DNA of 64,000 bases, taken from Leptospiraceae bacterium (GTDB taxonomy: Bacteria; Spirochaetota; Leptospiria; Leptospirales; Leptonemataceae). Below are positions 54,636-63,839 of this stretch, piece after piece (positions within the stretch are counted from its first letter, which is position 1; every line of letters begins with the position of its first letter). The notes beneath the pieces are model-generated. The model was given only the letters and a program-made list of their open reading frames with translations. It made no database searches and had not been told where the DNA came from. Both the position numbers and the translations under genes were made by a program. The stretch lies in assembly GCA_026418015.1 (NCBI GenBank), contig JAOACE010000013.1:372001-436000 (forward strand). Reading direction: 5' to 3'.

Positions 54636-56051
54636 ATGCATAACATCGATACCATTATTGCCCTTTCCACACCAGTAGGAAGGGGCGCTATTGCTGTTAT
54701 TCGAATCAGTGGATCAAATACTACACAGATTTTAAAACAAATCATACTAAAGCCTTCTTCAAAAGAAAAGATCGACGAAGAATATCTTTTTAAAAATGCA
54801 AGAAAGTTTCTGCGAGCAATCATATCTTTTAACGATGAAATTATTGATGATGGAATGATTGTTTTTTTTCAATCGCCTAATACATATACTGGCGAAGACA
54901 TGGCAGAAATCCATATTCATGGCAATCCATTGATAGCAAAAAAAATCATCAATGTTGTTAGTAATTTAGGATTAGCACGTCCCTCTTTACCAGGTGAATT
55001 TACTCGAAGAGCATTTATCAACGGTAAGATGGATTTAACGAAAGCAGAATCGATTCATCGTATTATAACTGCAAAATCCGAATACGAGTTAAATGCAGTA
55101 AAAAAAATTTATTTTGGTGATTTATATAAATTGATCAATAGAATTCGCTCCGAGTTGATCTTACTAAAAGCACAAGTCGAAGCAGAAGTGGATTTTTCCG
55201 ATCAAGACATTGATTACTCAGAAAAAGAAAAGCTAAAACAAAAGATTGTTCAAATTATTAACATGATAGATGATGTCTTAAAAAAAAGCAAGATAGCTTC
55301 CCATATTTCGCAAGGGTTTCAAATCGCGTTAGTGGGAAAAACCAACGCTGGAAAATCATCCTTGATGAATAAAATATTAGGTTGGGATCGTTCTATTGTC
55401 TCGGATATCGAAGGAACAACAAGAGATTATATATCCGAAGAGATAGAATTAGCTGGAATGTTGGTAAGAATTATCGATACTGCTGGTTTAAGAGAGACAA
55501 AAGATCATATAGAAAAAGAAGGGATAAGAAGATCTAAGGAAGCAATGGAAAAAAGCCAGATGATTTTGCATGTAATAGATGGTTCCATAAAAGAATATTC
55601 TTTTGTTCCAGAGTTGGAAGAATATATAAAAAATTATAAAGATAATTATAAAAAAATTATACATATTATCAATAAAAAAGATTCTTTGCATCCAGATTCT
55701 TGGAACGAAGAAAAACTAAAAAAATATATTCACGATGATATTGTTGTAAAATATATTTCTTGTAAAACGGGAGAAGGAATCGAAGATTTAAAACAATCCA
55801 TAGAATCTGCAATTAAAAGTCAGTTCCAAGTTCCTGATCCATTTCTTTTAGAAGAAAGACATAATTATCATTTTAATAAAATCAAAGAATCTTTAACTAA
55901 GGTTCAATCGCTTTGGGACGAAGGTGCACCAGATGAAATTGTTGCAATCGAATTACAAGAAGCATTAAATCATATTGCAGAACTCACTGGCGAAATAACG
56001 ACAGAAGATATACTAGGAAGAATTTTTTCCATGTTCTGTATTGGAAAATGA
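54636..56051 (+). CDS. mnmE: tRNA modification GTPase MnmE (TrmE)
   Basis: 471 residues. The N-terminal formyl-THF-binding domain has IALSTPVGRGAIAVIRISG, then helical segments and an embedded G domain (GKTNAGKSSLMN, GTTRDY, DTAGLRE, NKKD). The C-terminus ends MFCIGK, the conserved CxGK motif, directly before TGA. It works with MnmG (19772-21664) on U34. It is the right end of the rpmH-rnpA-yidC-jag-mnmE run. Confidence 0.95.
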   Translation: MHNIDTIIALSTPVGRGAIAVIRISGSNTTQILKQIILKPSSKEKIDEEYLFKNARKFLRAIISFNDEIIDDGMIVFFQSPNTYTGEDMAEIHIHGNPLIAKKIINVVSNLGLARPSLPGEFTRRAFINGKMDLTKAESIHRIITAKSEYELNAVKKIYFGDLYKLINRIRSELILLKAQVEAEVDFSDQDIDYSEKEKLKQKIVQIINMIDDVLKKSKIASHISQGFQIALVGKTNAGKSSLMNKILGWDRSIVSDIEGTTRDYISEEIELAGMLVRIIDTAGLRETKDHIEKEGIRRSKEAMEKSQMILHVIDGSIKEYSFVPELEEYIKNYKDNYKKIIHIINKKDSLHPDSWNEEKLKKYIHDDIVVKYISCKTGEGIEDLKQSIESAIKSQFQVPDPFLLEERHNYHFNKIKESLTKVQSLWDEGAPDEIVAIELQEALNHIAELTGEITTEDILGRIFSMFCIGK

Positions 56052-56147
56052 TCTTTTATTCGAATCAATAATCAAAATAAAATAAAAAAATGATTATACA
56101 AAAAAATGGAATTGACCATTTATAAATAATTTAAAAATTAAATAGCT

Positions 56148-56747
56148 ATGAATGCGAAAACATTAAAAATAATTTTTATAAGCCTGTGGCTTATAGTTTT
56201 TTTTAATTGTAAAAATCTGGTTCGATCTGATGTAGATCAACCTCGGGAAGACTATAATTTATTAGCTTTGTTGAACCAAAAGGTGTTAAACGGATTCTTT
56301 TGGGAAGGTATAATGGAATACAGTACTTGCGATACACCTTCTACTGATCCAGTACAAGATTTAACAGCGTGTAGTGTATATCAAACTAACTATAATAACC
56401 TTTTATCTTTAAGAGATAAAAATCTTTTTGTGATAGTGGATTCATTAACATCAACAGGTAAAATTTCTATCGAAATTACAAATCCAAGTACCTACTTGCC
56501 TTTAAAAGTTGAAATACCTGTTTCCGCTTCTGTTAGTGTTGGACCAGAAACAGGAAATGGTTACGCGAGAATTCTAAAATTAGTCAATCCTAGTCCAATA
56601 ACTCAGGATTCAGCTACAATTACTCTTAGAAGTTTCCAAGCTGACGTTCTTGAAGATGGATTACGTGGTACTTTAAGTATAGATGTGCAGTCAGGAAGTT
56701 CTTTGTTAAGTCTAACATTTTCGTTTAGAATTAAAAAGGTATATTAG
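56148..56747 (+). CDS. Lipoprotein of unknown function
   Basis: 199 residues with a signal ending VFFNC (lipobox-like). The mature part is beta-rich, Ser/Thr-rich and has one possible disulfide pair in CDTPSTDPVQDLTAC. It lies 9 bp before an outer-membrane barrel gene with which it probably forms an operon. Not recognised. Confidence 0.65.
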   Translation: MNAKTLKIIFISLWLIVFFNCKNLVRSDVDQPREDYNLLALLNQKVLNGFFWEGIMEYSTCDTPSTDPVQDLTACSVYQTNYNNLLSLRDKNLFVIVDSLTSTGKISIEITNPSTYLPLKVEIPVSASVSVGPETGNGYARILKLVNPSPITQDSATITLRSFQADVLEDGLRGTLSIDVQSGSSLLSLTFSFRIKKVY

Positions 56748-56756
56748 GAGGGGGAT

Positions 56757-58136
56757 ATGAAAAACAAAATTATTAGTATTGTTTTATTTTTTATAGCATT
56801 GAGTTTATTCGCGCAGGAAAATCAAGATGAATTAAAAGGCTTAAAATTTACTGGTTTACCTTTAATTAGCTTTAGCACTGATGATGGTTTTGGTTATGGT
56901 GTAAGAATTTATGGAACCTATTACGAAGAAGGTTATGCGCCGTTTAAATACCAATCCTATGGTCAATTTTACCGAACTACAAAAGGTTTTGAATATCATG
57001 AGTTTTCTTTGGATAGTTTAAAATTTTTAGGAACACCCTTCCGTGTAAGAATGAACGTTGGAATTGAAAGATATTTAAACGCTCAATATTATGGTTATAG
57101 CAACTATCAAGATCTTCCAAGACAAAAGAAAATCAAAGCTGGAGAATTACCTATCAACGAAAACATTCAATCTACTCCAACTTTATACAAAATAAACGAA
57201 TATTTAACGTTAAATGCAAATTATTTGAACAACAACAATCTACTCGACCCAAATAACTATAATAAAAGCGAAAAAGAATTAAAAGAATCACAAGATAAAT
57301 ATTTTAATTACGATAGCATAAAACCTTTCTTTACGATTACAACAGAGGATTTTATTGGAGATACAAATTTCAAGTGGTTTGCAGGTGTTCGTCTACAAAG
57401 ATATAGAATTCAATCTTATAAAGGAGATGTTGATAAAGGACAAACCTATCCCAATATTGAAACACTCATTGATCATGAAAAACCTGTTGGTTATGATGCA
57501 ACAGAAAAACCACGTTACGTTAATACAATTCGGTTGGCGTTTGCTTATGATTCTCGTCCAAGAATAAGAGAATTAAACCCAAATGATGGGATTTTTGCAG
57601 ATATCCATTACGAAGGTGCAGGAAAATCAACAGGATCAAATTATACGTTTAATCGATATACACTAACTTATCGACAATACATAGAAATTTTATCTGGTAT
57701 TTTTAAACCAATGAACCAAGAATTGGTTTTTGCTTATAGAATTCAGACTCAAAAAACTGATGGAGATGTACCATTTTTCGAAGCTGGAAGAATCTACACA
57801 ATGAGAGAAAGTGCACTTGGATTGGGTGGAAATAATGGAATTAGAGGATATCCAGCAAATCAGTTCGTAGATAGAGTGATGGGCGTATTTAATACAGAAT
57901 TGCGATTAACTGCGTTCAGGGTAAAAGCATTAGGTGGTATAGATTTTGTTCTATTAGGTTATTATGATGTAGGACGTGTTGCTCCTTCTTATAAAGAATT
58001 TGCTATGAAGGATTTCCATCGCGCAATGGGTGGTGGTATAAGATTCGTATGGCAAAGAAACACAATTATCAACATAAGCTATGGTAGATCTGAATACGAA
58101 TCAAATGGGAATTTTTCTTTCAACCACATGTTTTAA
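56757..58136 (+). CDS. Omp85/BamA-like outer-membrane beta-barrel protein
   Basis: 459 residues with a GGAGGGG RBS and a signal peptide (IISIVLFFIALSLFAQ). Barrel features include GLPLISFSTDDGFGYGVRIY near the start (a surface-antigen-type first strand), LGLGGNNGIRGYPANQFVDR (the RGY element of Omp85 lid loops) and GGGIRFVWQRNTIINISYGR near the end, with a final FNHMF. No POTRA domains are present, so it is a short Omp85-type barrel, possibly anchored with the lipoprotein upstream. Confidence 0.75.
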   Translation: MKNKIISIVLFFIALSLFAQENQDELKGLKFTGLPLISFSTDDGFGYGVRIYGTYYEEGYAPFKYQSYGQFYRTTKGFEYHEFSLDSLKFLGTPFRVRMNVGIERYLNAQYYGYSNYQDLPRQKKIKAGELPINENIQSTPTLYKINEYLTLNANYLNNNNLLDPNNYNKSEKELKESQDKYFNYDSIKPFFTITTEDFIGDTNFKWFAGVRLQRYRIQSYKGDVDKGQTYPNIETLIDHEKPVGYDATEKPRYVNTIRLAFAYDSRPRIRELNPNDGIFADIHYEGAGKSTGSNYTFNRYTLTYRQYIEILSGIFKPMNQELVFAYRIQTQKTDGDVPFFEAGRIYTMRESALGLGGNNGIRGYPANQFVDRVMGVFNTELRLTAFRVKALGGIDFVLLGYYDVGRVAPSYKEFAMKDFHRAMGGGIRFVWQRNTIINISYGRSEYESNGNFSFNHMF

Positions 58137-58177
58137 AAAATTTGAACAAATTTTAGCTTAACATTGTCAATATATTA

Positions 58178-58675
58178 GTGAAAATTCAAATAATAATACA
58201 CCCATTAGTGTTACTTATAGTAGGTAGCTTTATACTGCCTACTTTTTTATTTTCTAATGATAAGATCATAATTTTAAATAACAGAGCCATCGAAACAATT
58301 CAAAAAAAAGAAGGTGTTTATTTTTATACTTACCCAGAAACTCTTGAATCTATTGATCCTTACAAGGATTATACAAAAAAATATAGAATCTATAAAGAAG
58401 ATATAATAACAAATTTACAAAGGTTGATAATAGAAAATCGAGAATATACGCCTGCATTTAGAGCTAAGTGTTTACCTATATGGGATTATGGTCTTGAATT
58501 TCGACAAAAACAAGAATCTCATTTCTTTTTGTTTTCTTTTAGGTGTCGCACGATAAAATATGTAAACGAAAATATCTTTAAAGATTTTACTCCCCAAAGT
58601 CTTGAATTTTATAAAATCTTTAAATACGAAATAGACGAAAGTTCTGCTTATTTAATAGACAAAAAAAATAATTGA
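58178..58675 (+). CDS. Exported protein of unknown function
   Basis: 165 residues from a GTG start. The N-terminus holds a hydrophobic signal (IHPLVLLIVGSFILPTFLFS) followed by a mixed alpha/beta body with no recognised motif. It lies between the Omp85-like gene and the CsgG-like gene on the same strand, with 41 and 32 bp gaps. Confidence 0.55.
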   Translation: MKIQIIIHPLVLLIVGSFILPTFLFSNDKIIILNNRAIETIQKKEGVYFYTYPETLESIDPYKDYTKKYRIYKEDIITNLQRLIIENREYTPAFRAKCLPIWDYGLEFRQKQESHFFLFSFRCRTIKYVNENIFKDFTPQSLEFYKIFKYEIDESSAYLIDKKNN

Positions 58676-58707
58676 AAATTTTTTAACAAAAAATATTTCA
58701 TTACAAT

Positions 58708-59643
58708 GTGAAGATACTTTTAAAAAAAATCATTTTAGTATTGATTTTTAACATATCGTTATTAAATGCAAACACAATTGCAGTAGTTTCTGATACACAG
58801 AAATCAGAGTTATCCAATAAATTTGGAAAAGATATGATTGCTATTTTAGATTCTCAGAAAAGATACGAAATCGTAGAACAAGAAAAAATAGAGGATATTT
58901 ACAAAGAGCTACAAAAAAGTCAAACAGGATTGGTAAACCAAGAAGAAGCAGCAAAATTAGGATATTTAAAAGGAATTCATTATTTTATTTATTACAACAT
59001 CAACAAACAAGAAAATAACATCTATGTTGGTAATTTTCGGATCGTTAAAACAGAAACAGGAACTATCATAGGGGCAGGTCGATCCAAAGGCGATTACGAA
59101 AATACACTGAACGATTTATCTCAACAAATCATTCATCAATTAGATATTTATTTAAACTTAAACAATCCACTAAGCCCTTATACAATTCTATTAAAACTCA
59201 ACAAAGAAAAACCTCAATATAGAGTAGGAGAAACTCTCCAAATAAAATTTAAAGTGGTAGCACACAAACATGCTCAATCAAAAAAAGTGTACATACAACT
59301 CTTTTCTATCGATGCAACGGGCAAAATTACGATGATTTATCCGAATAAATATTCTGGCTTTGAACCCGTAGAAATTGATCAAGAGTATATCTTTCCTTCG
59401 CCAAAGGACGATTTTGAGTGGGAATTAACACCACCAACAGGCACTGAATATATTCAAGCTTTTGTTTCCGAGAGACCGATTGATATTTTTCAGACATGGA
59501 ACAAAGCAAAAGAAGAATTATTTCCAGAATCGAAAGAAAACGGAAATTTACTAACAACCTATCGAGGAATACAAACAAAACTCAAAAAAGAAAAAATAGA
59601 AAATTGGTCAGCAATGAGAGTAGCATATGAACTACTTGAATGA
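58708..59643 (+). CDS. Periplasmic CsgG/TolB-N-like and DUF4384 protein
   Basis: 311 residues from a GTG start with a signal peptide (IILVLIFNISLLNA). The N-terminal half resembles the CsgG/FlgO fold: TIAVVSDTQKSELSNKFGKD, then YEIVEQEKIEDIYKELQ and a GRSKGDYENTLNDLSQQI region. The C-terminal half is DUF4384, with YRVGETLQIKFKVVAHKHAQ and KITMIYPNKYSGFEPV. CsgG-like proteins report or assist outer-membrane assembly. It overlaps the nitrilase gene by 17 bases. Confidence 0.7.
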   Translation: MKILLKKIILVLIFNISLLNANTIAVVSDTQKSELSNKFGKDMIAILDSQKRYEIVEQEKIEDIYKELQKSQTGLVNQEEAAKLGYLKGIHYFIYYNINKQENNIYVGNFRIVKTETGTIIGAGRSKGDYENTLNDLSQQIIHQLDIYLNLNNPLSPYTILLKLNKEKPQYRVGETLQIKFKVVAHKHAQSKKVYIQLFSIDATGKITMIYPNKYSGFEPVEIDQEYIFPSPKDDFEWELTPPTGTEYIQAFVSERPIDIFQTWNKAKEELFPESKENGNLLTTYRGIQTKLKKEKIENWSAMRVAYELLE

Positions 59644-60445
59644 ACAAAAAGAAAAAATAACCATTGGATTGATGCAATTTGAAATCGATCCAAAAGAACC
59701 AACAAAAAACATAGAAAAGATAGCAGATTTTTTGTCTAAAAAAAATGACGATATTGTCGTATTACCAGAAATGTCTATTACTGGGTTTAATTTAAAATAT
59801 TTAGAAAATTTTTTAAAAGAAGTTGATAAATATTTATATATATTACAAGAGCTTTCAAAATCTAACAAAACAGCAATCTGTACGACATTACCTTATAGAG
59901 AAGGAGATTTTATCTATAATCGTTTATTTTTTATTCTTCCAAATGGAGAAATGTATTGGTACGATAAACATTATTTAATTGATTGGGGTGGTTTTAATGA
60001 GGGAAAATATTTTACAAATGGAAATTTTTATTTAGTGATCAAGTATTATGGATGGATTATTGGTTTTGCTATTTGTTATGATATAAGATTTCCCGAATTG
60101 TTTTATTATATGAATAAATATTCTTGGGAAAACTATCATGATTTCATTAAATTGTTTTTAATTCCTGTCCAGTGGCCAACAAGAAGAATACAACATTTTA
60201 CGCTACTTTCTAAAGCAAGGGCAATAGAAAACTTAGCTTATGTTGCAGCAACAAATTGTATTGGTAAATTAGGAGATTTAGAGTTTAACGGAAAAAGTGC
60301 AATTCTTAATCCCGATGGAGAAGAATTAATTTTTCTAGAAGATCAAGAAATATTAAAAGATTATACAATTGATCTTAAACTCGTAGAAGCAATACAAAAA
60401 GAAAGGCCTATTTTAGTTGATCGATACAAAAAATATTATTATTGA
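59627..60445 (+). CDS. Carbon-nitrogen hydrolase (nitrilase family, omega-amidase-like)
   Basis: 272 residues with the Glu-Lys-Cys triad in the expected order: IVVLPEMSITGF (Glu), YDKHYLIDWGGF (Lys) and GFAICYDIRFPELF (Cys). RPILVDRYKKY ends the protein. The motif spacing and length fit YafV/Nit2-type omega-amidases. It is cytosolic and would hydrolyse an amide such as alpha-ketoglutaramate. It is translationally coupled to the CsgG-like gene. Confidence 0.88.
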   Translation: MNYLNEQKEKITIGLMQFEIDPKEPTKNIEKIADFLSKKNDDIVVLPEMSITGFNLKYLENFLKEVDKYLYILQELSKSNKTAICTTLPYREGDFIYNRLFFILPNGEMYWYDKHYLIDWGGFNEGKYFTNGNFYLVIKYYGWIIGFAICYDIRFPELFYYMNKYSWENYHDFIKLFLIPVQWPTRRIQHFTLLSKARAIENLAYVAATNCIGKLGDLEFNGKSAILNPDGEELIFLEDQEILKDYTIDLKLVEAIQKERPILVDRYKKYYY

Positions 60446-60481
60446 CAATCAATGAATTTTGATTTATGAATAAAACATTGT

Positions 60482-60793
60482 ATGAAGCATAAGATAGAAA
60501 TATCCAAAGAGCTTGAAGATTTAATTCCACTTTTTAAACAAGAAACACAAAAGAATTTAGAATTATTAAAGCAAGCAATTCAAAATAAAGATTTTGAAGG
60601 TATACGATTTATTTCTCATAAGATAAAAGGATCGTGTGGTTCGTATGGTTTTGATTATATGTCAAAATTGGCAAAACAAATCGAAGATAATTCAAAAAAT
60701 GAACGTTCTATAGAAACTATCAATAAAATCTTCGATGAATTATATAACTATTACTTAAATACAGAAATAATTTTTGTAGACAAACCTTTATAG
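60482..60793 (+). CDS. Histidine phosphotransfer (Hpt) domain protein
   Basis: 103 residues, a stand-alone Hpt domain. RFISHKIKGSCGSYGFDYMS carries the His-x-x-Lys-Gly motif with the phospho-accepting His at about residue 43. It would relay phosphate between a histidine kinase and a response regulator, neither of which is adjacent. Confidence 0.88.
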   Translation: MKHKIEISKELEDLIPLFKQETQKNLELLKQAIQNKDFEGIRFISHKIKGSCGSYGFDYMSKLAKQIEDNSKNERSIETINKIFDELYNYYLNTEIIFVDKPL

Positions 60794-60823
60794 TAGGGTA
60801 TTTTGATCGATAATTAAAAAAAC

Positions 60824-62602
60824 ATGAGTATTAATTTTTATTACTTCAATTTAATACAATTTATATTTTTGATTTTTTATTTAATTTACTATGGAAAGAT
60901 CAAACCATTTTTAGAATTTTTACAGGCATTTTTAACAGGTTTATTAGGTGGATTTTTGATCTTACTACTTGCACCTTGGTTTTTAAAACTTTTTCATCCT
61001 TCATTAGAAGGTTTAGATATTTTTTTTAAGGCAGCTACCATAGAAAAACTCATGTCTTTTTTGTTGATATTAACATTGATTTATTCTTTCGAAAGAAAAG
61101 AGAGTTTAGTTAAAATTATTGTAGCGGGGATACAGTATGCTGCTGGATTTGCGTTTTTAGAAAATATTATTTATCTAATTCGTTTCGAACCACAACTAAC
61201 ATATTTGCGTTTAATTTCTTCTGTGCCGATGCATCTATCTACTTGTGGTATTCAATCTTATTATATGGGATTAGCAATTTTTTATTCGTTAAGAAGAAAT
61301 AAAATCATCAATTTTTTTAAAGCATTGTTGATTCCAATTGTTTTACACGGACTTTATGATTTTTTAACATTACAGCGAGAAGAAACATATTTTTATTATA
61401 TTGGTTTTGTGATTGTAGTATCTGTATTTATATTAGAAGTATTTTTTTCAAAAATTCTAATATATCCTGATGGAAAAAATTTACAAAAAGAAAGCTTACG
61501 ATTGGAAGATTGGATTACGCTACAAATTCAAAAAGGACATTCAAAATGGATTTTATATTCTTCGGGAACCAAAAATTTACCACGAATATCTTTTTTTAGG
61601 TTCCAAAAAGATTACATTAAATTGTTCATTGCTTTTGCGATGTTGATACCAGTAGGCTTATATTTGTATAAACCGGATTTTTATTTAAATTATATTAATA
61701 TTCCCGTACAATATCGATTCACATTATTGTTTATCATGCCTTTGTCGTTTTTTTTCATGTTTTTGACACTTGGTAGCGTAAACCCAGAATATTTTAAAAA
61801 TAAAAAAATTCGTATACCAGTAGTATTAGATGTAGAAATATTATTACCAAATCGAAGTGTTACAACAGCAATTTGTTATGAATTAAATCCTTATTCCACG
61901 TTTTTACATTCAGAAGAACAATTTGTAGAAAAGGAATCTGTGCTATTAATATTTAGCTATAAAAATCACACTTCTTATCCAATAAATGCGCGGATTATAA
62001 AATATATTCCTAACCAACATCCAGAGTATCCATCAGGAATTATTGTATCTTTAAATCGATTTTCGAAACAATTTAATTTTTTTTACTATCGATATTTATT
62101 ATATCGATTGATAAAAGGAATTATCTTTTTATTGAACTTACCAGGAAGTAAAGCAATAAGGGCTTTATTTGTTAGACCATTAACTGTAATGCAAAACGAA
62201 AGACTTTATAGAAAAGGGGAATTTATTTTTCATCAAGGAGATACTGGAAGGCATTTTTATTTAATAAAAAAAGGTAAAGTGGGTATATTTAAAGAATTTG
62301 ATAATGGAAGAATGCAAAAAATAGCTGAGTTAGGAACAGGAGAAATTTTTGGAGAGATGGCAGTTGTATCAGATGCACCGCGTTCTGCCTCTGCACAATG
62401 TTTAGAAGATACCATAGTTGCTGTTGCACACAAAGATCATTTAGAGGCATTAGTTCAGTCCAACCCGCAATTTACGATGGAATTGTTGAATCACTTAATT
62501 AAGATGGTTCACAAAAGAGAAGAACAACTAGAAGAATACAGAAAACTCCAAGAGATTTATTTGAAAACATTAGAACAGTTAAATTCTACAAAAAAATCCT
62601 AG
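60824..62602 (+). CDS. PrsW-like membrane protein fused to PilZ-like and cNMP-binding domains
   Basis: 592 residues. Residues ~1-210 are about seven membrane helices with PrsW-like motifs: FxxxE in AGFAFLENIIY and HxxxD in VLHGLYDFL, but the first EExxK motif is degenerate (TIEKLMSF). Two more helices lie at ~270-325. A beta-rich segment at ~345-420 (IRIPVVLDVEILLPNRSVTT) is PilZ-like. The C-terminal ~460-570 is a cNMP-binding domain with the phosphate-binding cassette GEIFGEMAVVSDAPRSASAQ, whose Arg favours cAMP. Two cyclases in the window could supply the ligand. Confidence 0.8.
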   Translation: MSINFYYFNLIQFIFLIFYLIYYGKIKPFLEFLQAFLTGLLGGFLILLLAPWFLKLFHPSLEGLDIFFKAATIEKLMSFLLILTLIYSFERKESLVKIIVAGIQYAAGFAFLENIIYLIRFEPQLTYLRLISSVPMHLSTCGIQSYYMGLAIFYSLRRNKIINFFKALLIPIVLHGLYDFLTLQREETYFYYIGFVIVVSVFILEVFFSKILIYPDGKNLQKESLRLEDWITLQIQKGHSKWILYSSGTKNLPRISFFRFQKDYIKLFIAFAMLIPVGLYLYKPDFYLNYINIPVQYRFTLLFIMPLSFFFMFLTLGSVNPEYFKNKKIRIPVVLDVEILLPNRSVTTAICYELNPYSTFLHSEEQFVEKESVLLIFSYKNHTSYPINARIIKYIPNQHPEYPSGIIVSLNRFSKQFNFFYYRYLLYRLIKGIIFLLNLPGSKAIRALFVRPLTVMQNERLYRKGEFIFHQGDTGRHFYLIKKGKVGIFKEFDNGRMQKIAELGTGEIFGEMAVVSDAPRSASAQCLEDTIVAVAHKDHLEALVQSNPQFTMELLNHLIKMVHKREEQLEEYRKLQEIYLKTLEQLNSTKKS

Positions 62603-62603
62603 G

Positions 62604-63692
62604 TTAATCGAAAAATTCTTCTTTTTCTTTTTTTATTATAATGATTCCTTCTTCGTCTAAAAGTTTGGCTTGTTTTAATATGTAGTTTCTTGCTTCTTGG
62701 ATTTTTTTTACTGGTATGTTCGAGAGAATATCCATTTCGAATAAAACATCCGAAGCTTTGTTCTGAGATAATGCGTTAAAAAAGCTCCTTTTAAAATCGT
62801 CTGGCATACCTAGTAGTGCAGTTGCAATGATTTTTGCATCAATTTTTGATAATAAAATGCGAAGCTCTTCGACTTCTAATTTTTCTAATTCTTCGAAAGT
62901 ATATAAACGAGATTTGATTCTTTCTAATAGTTCTGGATCTGTTTCTTCTAAAAATTCCAATAGTTCGTTTTCGTATTTTCGATCGAGATGATTCAAAATC
63001 GAAACAACTGTTTGTATACCACCTGATTCGGAATATATTTCGTTTGTTTTTTTTGTAAGTTTATACTTTAATTGTTCGATTGCCTTTTCTAGAATGTCGG
63101 GAATAAAAGATGCAGAATGAGCAATGCGAAAAACAATTTCTTTTCTTAATTCAGGAGAGAATAATTTTATTAATTGTGCAGTAAAAGCGGGTCTTAGTAA
63201 TGATAATATTGCTGCAATAATTTGAGGATGTTCGTCTTGTAATAAAGATACGACAATCTTGGGATCATAGTTTTCTAAGAATTGAAGTTCTTTTTGTAAA
63301 TCTCGATTTTCTGCTTTTTTGATGATCTCTTCTATCTTTTGAGGGCTGTTATTAAAGGTTTTTTCTAATATTTTTGTTGCTTCTTCTTTTCCTGTTGTAT
63401 AGATAGATTCGTCGTTGAGGCTTTCGTAAAATTCTTTTAATATTTCCTTTTTTTCTTTTTCGGAAATTCGCTTTATTTTTAACATCTCTTCTACTAAAAT
63501 TTGAATTTCTTCTTCTGATAATTCTTTTAAGATTAAAGAAGCTTGCTCTGGTCCAAGCGCGATAAGTAATTTGGCAGCTCTTTCTTTACCTTGTTTATTG
63601 ATGGAGTTTTTATTGATGGTTTTTGGCTTTTCTTTATTATCAATGATTTCTTCTCCAACTGTAAAATCGATCTTGTTTTTTTTATTCTTCAT
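62604..63692 (-). CDS. fliG: Flagellar motor switch protein FliG
   Basis: 362 residues with FliG N, M and C domains: RAAKLLIALGPEQASLILKE, the EHPQ motif in LLQDEHPQIIAAILSLLRP, GGIQTVVSILNHLDRKYENE and the C-terminal torque helix with LLSKIDAKIIATALLGMPDD. Charged residues of the torque helix are kept. Spirochaetes often have two FliG paralogues; which one this is cannot be said. It abuts the PrsW-like gene tail-to-tail. Confidence 0.9.
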   Translation of the reverse strand: MKNKKNKIDFTVGEEIIDNKEKPKTINKNSINKQGKERAAKLLIALGPEQASLILKELSEEEIQILVEEMLKIKRISEKEKKEILKEFYESLNDESIYTTGKEEATKILEKTFNNSPQKIEEIIKKAENRDLQKELQFLENYDPKIVVSLLQDEHPQIIAAILSLLRPAFTAQLIKLFSPELRKEIVFRIAHSASFIPDILEKAIEQLKYKLTKKTNEIYSESGGIQTVVSILNHLDRKYENELLEFLEETDPELLERIKSRLYTFEELEKLEVEELRILLSKIDAKIIATALLGMPDDFKRSFFNALSQNKASDVLFEMDILSNIPVKKIQEARNYILKQAKLLDEEGIIIIKKEKEEFFD

Positions 63693-63839
63693 TGAATATA
63701 AACAAAATTATGAATAAGAAAAAAGAGCAAGAGTTTTTTTTGATCTTAATACAAAAAATGATTGATGTAAGAATTTTATCCATACGACAATAATTTAGAA
63801 GTTGTATTTTATTTCAATCCTCTTAAAATGGTATATGCT

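Noticed and set aside
60786-60813. ATCGATAA before the PrsW-like gene as a sigma-28 promoter
   Set aside because: The -10 word matches partly, but there is no TAAA at 15-16 bases upstream.
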